The notes under the pieces are model-generated. The model searched no databases, was not told where the DNA came from, and worked only from the letters and a program-made list of their open reading frames with translations. From Sphaerimonospora sp050942215 (GTDB taxonomy: Bacteria; Actinomycetota; Actinomycetes; Streptosporangiales; Streptosporangiaceae): a DNA stretch of 64,000 nucleotides. The first letter of the stretch is position 1. Each line of letters starts with the position of its first letter. The stretch lies in the NCBI RefSeq assembly GCF_050942215.1, contig NZ_CP192056.1, forward strand, positions 5,766,001 through 5,830,000, written 5' to 3'. Position numbers and translations under genes: made by a program. Positions 60,049 through 64,000 of this stretch are shown here, piece after piece.

Positions 60049-60654
60049 TCACCCATTGGCGGCCAGGTAGCGAAGGACCCCGTCAGCCGGCAACAGGTAT
60101 CCCATCCAGCGCTCTTCGGGCGGGGTACCGTTCAGTTCACGCGCATCGACGCTGCCTGACGTCTCGAAGCTGATCAAGCCGAGTCGGAACGGGACCTCCT
60201 GATAGACGCTGGTCCCGATGTCGGCCAGCCAGTCGTCGTACGTGCGCCGCCAAGCGAAGACTGCCTCTCCGCTGGTCTGATCGAAGAGGTAGCTTCCGAA
60301 CCGCTCGTCAATGCGCTCAAGCGCGCCCACCGGTAGGTAGAAGTCGAGCCAGTCCGAGCCGCCGTCCTCACGGACAGCCACGCATCCGCACACAACCCGG
60401 TGACCGGTCGGAAGGATGACCGTACCTCGCAGGAATCCGAATTCGGCCAGTGACGAAACGGTGCAGGCGACCTCGTTCTGCTCCTCGGGCTCACGATCGC
60501 GATGGCCGTAGCAGCCCTCGATGGCGGCCGCTCGCCAGAGTGCCGACAGCGCCCCTTGAAGGCGTTTATCGCTGGTGTCGCCGATCTCGATGGCCAGTTC
60601 ATACCATTCACCGGACCAGTTCTCACGGTCGGTGAACGATGTTGGGTTGTTCAC
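60049..60654 (-). CDS. AICE-borne hypothetical protein
   Basis: The 201-residue protein has no signal or membrane segment. It includes DRENWSGEWYELAIEIG, LWRAAAIEGCYGHRDR, EVACTVSSLAEFGFLRGTV and DWLDFYLPVGALERIDERFG. The GTG at 60654 follows GGGAG by eight bases. It lies between the tRNA attachment site and int, a place that often holds cargo genes. I do not recognise the family. Confidence 0.7.
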   Translation of the reverse strand: MNNPTSFTDRENWSGEWYELAIEIGDTSDKRLQGALSALWRAAAIEGCYGHRDREPEEQNEVACTVSSLAEFGFLRGTVILPTGHRVVCGCVAVREDGGSDWLDFYLPVGALERIDERFGSYLFDQTSGEAVFAWRRTYDDWLADIGTSVYQEVPFRLGLISFETSGSVDARELNGTPPEERWMGYLLPADGVLRYLAANG

Positions 60655-60757
60655 GTTGAGGACTCCCGGCGAGGTGGTTGATATGACTTTGCCGCAACAG
60701 ATCATCGCCTGCCATCCCCGGCATCGGCGGGCGGACCCTCGTTCACTCAAGCTCTCT

Positions 60758-62010
60758 CTAAGCGAGACCTCCCAGCGCCTTTTCGAGCTTGTCGAGCGCT
60801 GTCGCTTGGTGCTCGGGTAGCACGTGGGCGTAGGTGTTCATGGTCAGCACGATCGTGCTGTGGCCGAGGATCTCCATGATGGTCCGGGTGTCCACTCCCT
60901 GTGCGAGCAGGATCGTGGCGCATGTGTGCCGGAGGTCGTGCAGTCGTACCCGCCGGATGCCCGCCGCGTCGCACACGGCCCGGAAGTGCCGGTAGGGTTC
61001 TCCGGCTCGATGGCGGTCCCGATGTGCGTCGTGAAGACCAGGCCGTGCGGGTTGTTCCACGCTGATCCGGCTGCCAGGCGCTCCGCGGCTTGCTCGGCCC
61101 TGTGCTCCTTGAGGACCTTCACCAGGTTCTCCGGGAGCCGGATCGTACGACGAGAGCGCTGCGTCTTGAGCGGCACGAGCTTGAGCCCCTCGCCCTTCTG
61201 CCGCTGGAGCGCCTGCCGGACGCGGAGCACGCCGTTGTCCAGGTCGACGTCATCCCAGCGGAGCCCGAGCGCCTCACCGCGCCGGAGGCCGACGCCCAGA
61301 GCCACGGCATACACCGCGTAGAACCGGCCCTTGCGTGCCTGCCGGAGGAACTGCTTGGCCTCGTGGAGGGTGAGCGCCTGGATCTCCGGCCGCTCAACGG
61401 TGCCCAGTTGGACGTTCTTCGCGACGTTGCGCAGCACCAGGTCTTCGCGGACCGCCTGCGCGAGCGCGGCCCGGAGCAGGGCGTGAAGGTACTGCACCGT
61501 CCGGGGCGACGGCACCTTGTTGCAGCACTTCCCGATCGCGCAGCATCGCTGCTGCTTCGCCGGGTCCTTGTGCCGCTTCGGCCGTTTGGCGTCGTGCCCC
61601 TGTAGGCAGCACTGGCACGTCTTGGATGCCTTCACGAGCCACGTCCGGATGTCCTGGGCCGTGAGCTTCTTGAGCTGCTTCTTGCCGAGCCCCGGGATCA
61701 GGTACAGCCGCACGTACGTCTCGTAACTCCGGTAGGTGGACGGCCGAACCTTCGGCTTGGCGACCTGTTCGAGCCAGTACGTCAGGTAGTCGCCGAGACT
61801 GAGCGTGGTCGTCTCCACGGGGACGCCTTTGCGCGCGTCGGCGAGAGCTTCGGTGAGCTTGGCGTTGGCCTCCTCCCACGTCTTGCCGTACACCCGGAAC
61901 CGCTTCCGGGTGCCGTCGAGGGCTTCTAAGTAGGCCGCGCCCTCCCAGCGGCCGTCCTTGCGCTGGTAGACGCTGCCAGCGCCGTTCGGTTGCTTCGTTC
62001 GTTTGGGCAT
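60758..62010 (-). pseudogene. int: AICE tyrosine integrase, frameshifted
   Basis: The first frame (62010 to about 60997) encodes the arm-binding and core-binding domains, a Cys-rich insert (CQCCLQGHDAKRPKRHKD) and the catalytic Arg in LRRGEALGLRW, to GTAIEPEN. A missing C in the run at 60995-60997 moves the rest into another frame: YRHFRAVCDAAGIRRVRLHD, LRHTCATILLAQGVD, EILGHSTIVLTMNTYAHVL, with the catalytic HxxR, H and Tyr. Repaired, it would be about 416 residues. The ATG overlaps the xis stop by one base. Confidence 0.85.
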
Positions 62011-62189
62011 CAGGAAGCCTCCTTCATCAGTCGGGCGACGAGATCGTCTATGGCGGATCTGGGGATGCGGCGACGGTGGCCGATGAGGAACGAGGCCAGT
62101 TCGCCGGAGCGGAGAAGGTCGTAGAGAGTGGACCTGCCGATCTTGAGGAGCTGTGCGGCCTCCTCCACCGTCAGGAAGTCATCCGCCAA
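62010..62189 (-). CDS. xis: Excisionase (Xis), HTH
   Basis: The 59-residue protein is a single excisionase-type winged helix (FLTVEEAAQLLKIGRSTLYD, LLRSGELASFLIGHRRRIP). It directs the integrase toward excision. The start is a TTG with GAGGAGG six bases upstream, overlapping the end of repSA. This is the only AICE gene of the four recognised here without a frameshift. Confidence 0.88.
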   Translation of the reverse strand: MADDFLTVEEAAQLLKIGRSTLYDLLRSGELASFLIGHRRRIPRSAIDDLVARLMKEAS

Positions 62190-63685
62190 GCCGGTCCTCC
62201 TCGCGCTCGGCGGCAAGGGCCCGTGCGGTCTCCACCCGTTGCCGGATGTGCTCGGCGAGGATCGCTTCTCCGGGGGTGTAGCCGATGCCGGCGAACCGCC
62301 AGTGACCGAGCACGAGGGTGGTCGCGTCCCCCACGGCCGGGAGGCCGTACTTCTCCCGTGCCTCCGTCGCGCGGTGCATGGCGCGCTCGCCGCGAATCCT
62401 CGTGAGCGTGGTGGAGTAGTCACGGCTCTTGGTGGAGAAGTGGCCCCGGAAGCCGAGCATGTGAGCCCAGGGCCGCAACCGTAGGTCGGCGAACTCCGGA
62501 CGGCCGCCGAGGTCCCAGCACTCGCGAATCATGCGCCGGGCATGCTCGGTCACGGGCAGGGCGTCCAGGTGCAGGCCCGGTTTGAGGCCGGTCCCCTGGC
62601 AGCGCCGACAGGTGGCGAAGCGGTCACGCCCGCGGCCACCGCACGCCGGGCAGGCCAACCGTTGATCGACCGTCCCGGAGGCTTCCGCGCCCTTGGTGGC
62701 GTACTTGGTGATGTAACTCGCCACGGCGCGCTCGCTGAGGCCCTCCGCAGCACCGCCGAGGACGATGGGCCGGATGTCGAGCTGATCGCCCCATCGGAGG
62801 TCCCACTGTCCGAAGGCGCTCGGCGCAGTGGTGACCCGAACCCGCTTGACCGCTGGCGGAATGGCGCGGCAGAGCAGCGCGTGGTCCGCCCATTCGGGAG
62901 GTACCTCCGACGCGCCGCCGGGACCATCCAGGCGGATCACGGCGTGGAAGTGGACGAGTCCCCGACGCTGATACTCCGCCACCTTGGCGAAGGAGACCCG
63001 GACGAACTGCGCGAAGGCCCTCCGGCTCAGGCCCGCCTGACTGGCCAGCTCTCGCCGGACCTCCAGCGTGAAGCGGTGCCACAGCGCCCCGACGTGTGCC
63101 TGCCAGAGAACCGCGCCCCGGTAGTCGTAGCACCCGGGGCAGATCGGTTGGCCGAGCTGTTCGTCTTTCGGCTCGTGCCGGATGTGGCAGCCGACCGGCC
63201 GCCCGTGTTCGCAGGGTTCGTCTCGACTGCGTGGACGGCAGGGGCGGGACGTGCCGTCCTTCTCCCTTCGGGTGTGGACTGGGCCGAACGACGGAGCGGT
63301 GAGCGTGACGAAGACCCGGGGGTGAGCGCTGACCTCAGCGGGGACGCCCTTCCCTCCCGACAGCCCGGCCCTGACAAGCTGGAAGGTATCCGCCTGGTAG
63401 AGCTGCGAGCAGGCCCGGCAGACCGACGACCGGCGATTGCCGCAGGCGACGAGCAGTCGCCCGTACGGCTCATCCGCTCGTGCGATACGTGTGCAGGACC
63501 TCCCCGGTGTCCGCGTGAACGACGAGGGACTCCCCTGTCAGGTGCACCGGATTGGCGCATCCCCCGGTAGCCGCGACCATCGAGCGCCAGCGGTCATGGC
63601 CTGGGTCGTTCATCAGCCGTGCGAGATCGAGCAGCCATTCAGGCTGCTGGTGTGGGGTGTGGTGCTGTTCCTCCTTGCTGTTCAT
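62179..63685 (-). pseudogene. repSA: AICE replication initiator RepSA, frameshifted
   Basis: The ATG at 63685 (after GAGAGGAGG) opens MNSKEEQHHTPHQQPEWLLD and runs to GEVLHTYRT at about 63475. One extra base there ends the frame at SG-stop, and the protein continues in the next frame as ADEPYGRLLVACGNRR, VCRACSQLYQADTFQLVRAG, HPRVFVTLTAPSFGPVHTRR, QPICPGCYDYRGAVLWQAHV, EYQRRGLVHFHAVIRLDGP and TEHARRMIRECWDLGG. The HFHAVIR segment is the HxH (HUH-like) metal motif of rolling-circle initiators. The repaired length is about 501 residues. The second part alone may still be translated from internal starts. Confidence 0.82.
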
Positions 63686-63714
63686 GCGGCCTCCTCTCTC
63701 CCGATGTGACCTAG

Positions 63715-63737
63715 ACGTAGTCCAAGACGTGCTACGT
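63715..63737. promoter_or_regulatory. Candidate operator between repSA and gntR
   Basis: ACGTAG (63715-63720) and CTACGT (63732-63737) form a perfect inverted repeat with an 11-base spacer containing a third half-site-like AGACGTG. It lies between the divergent repSA and gntR starts, where a KorSA/GntR-type repressor would be expected to bind. Confidence 0.4.
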
Positions 63738-63747
63738 GCTTGCTCAC

Positions 63748-64000
63748 ATGGATCGGCACATGGCCGAGGAGAAGGAGGCCGCCCGCTGGCGGATCATCGC
63801 CGACCTCTTGCGCAACGACGTGCTGGAAGACCACTACCGGCCCGGCCAGGCCCTGCCGGGAGAAGCATTCCTCGCCAGCGAGTACCGCCACCTCCCGGCC
63901 GACTATCCGCAAGGCCATCGCGCAACTCGCCGGAGAGGGGCTGCTGACCGTCGCCCACGGACGCGGCACATTCGTCCGCCCGACCCCTGACCGCCGCCTG
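63748..64000 (+). pseudogene. GntR-family regulator of the AICE, frameshifted and cut by the window edge
   Basis: The first frame reads EEKEAARWRIIADLLRNDVL, YRPGQALPGEAFLASEYRH. At about 63892 one extra C shifts the rest into another frame: SRPTIRKAIAQLAGEGLLTV, AHGRGTFVRPTP. Together these are a standard GntR winged helix. The ligand domain lies outside the window. Such repressors keep AICE replication and transfer genes off. Confidence 0.75.

Larger units (their letters stand above)
59983..64000. mobile_element. Actinomycete integrative element (AICE, pSAM2 type), left part
   Basis: Starting at the 3' end of tRNA-Lys come, on the minus strand, a hypothetical gene, int, xis and repSA in pSAM2-like order, then a divergent gntR gene running off the window. 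Transfer genes (traSA-type) are not in view. The second attachment site would lie beyond the right edge. int, repSA and gntR each contain one single-base frameshift. Confidence 0.85.

Noticed and set aside
60758..61060. Separate small integrase gene
   Set aside because: It starts without a ribosome site and continues exactly where the long integrase frame loses similarity; it is the frameshifted C-terminus.

Overview
The window is about 70% G+C, has GTG/TTG starts, strong purine-rich ribosome sites and several leaderless-looking starts. Its gene content (BldC, Bkd complex with valine dehydrogenase, purS/Q/L and purF/M clusters, DUF3073, an integrated pSAM2-type element) is that of a filamentous high-GC actinomycete. 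Streptosporangiaceae is my best guess at family level, but that is inference.

Layout. 1-13100: end of a molybdopterin oxidoreductase; a small-multidrug-resistance exporter preceded by a guanidine-III riboswitch, which makes it a probable guanidinium exporter; a long acyl-CoA dehydrogenase; a glycine betaine type ABC importer (ATPase, permease, binding lipoprotein) behind two back-to-back palindromes; and a reverse-strand branched-chain 2-oxoacid dehydrogenase operon (E1alpha, E1beta, E2). 13100-25300: purine synthesis genes purS, purQ, purL, purF and purM, interrupted by an anti-sigma-type ATPase gene, a collagen-like secreted protein and small membrane proteins; then DUF3073, valine dehydrogenase, a conserved hypothetical and bldC. 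25500-45600: TetR and LacI regulators flanking three tandem copies of a ~125-bp non-coding repeat, amidase, GH20 hexosaminidase, pyrD, an orphan histidine kinase carrying a 27-bp inverted repeat in its coding sequence, flavohaemoglobin, dihydrolipoamide dehydrogenase, a three-gene envelope cluster, and an ABC exporter with its TetR regulator.

45600-53800 is a patchwork of foreign and broken DNA lying on the 3' side of a tRNA-Phe gene: a fragment of a type ISP restriction-modification enzyme, a DUF2079 membrane protein, pieces of IS110, IS701 and IS256 transposases and of a tyrosine recombinase. One apparently intact operon lies among them: a HEPN-type Abi protein, an HTH-fused N6-adenine methylase and a half-size specificity subunit, with no HsdR in view. 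By analogy with the PrrC/EcoprrI pair, this could be an RNase guarded by a modification complex. It is the most interesting system here.

53800-59990 returns to core genome: tRNA-Phe/Asp/Glu, metallophosphoesterase, zincin-like peptidase, MFS transporter, PspC protein, glutaryl-CoA dehydrogenase-like enzyme and tRNA-Lys. An actinomycete integrative element (AICE) begins at the 3' end of tRNA-Lys and runs off the window (hypothetical gene, int, xis, repSA, gntR). Its int, repSA and gntR each carry a one-base frameshift, so the element is decaying or the sequence has indel errors there.

The catabolic genes fit together. Valine dehydrogenase makes 2-oxoisovalerate, the Bkd complex (with a distant Lpd as possible E3) decarboxylates it, and acyl-CoA dehydrogenases may act downstream.
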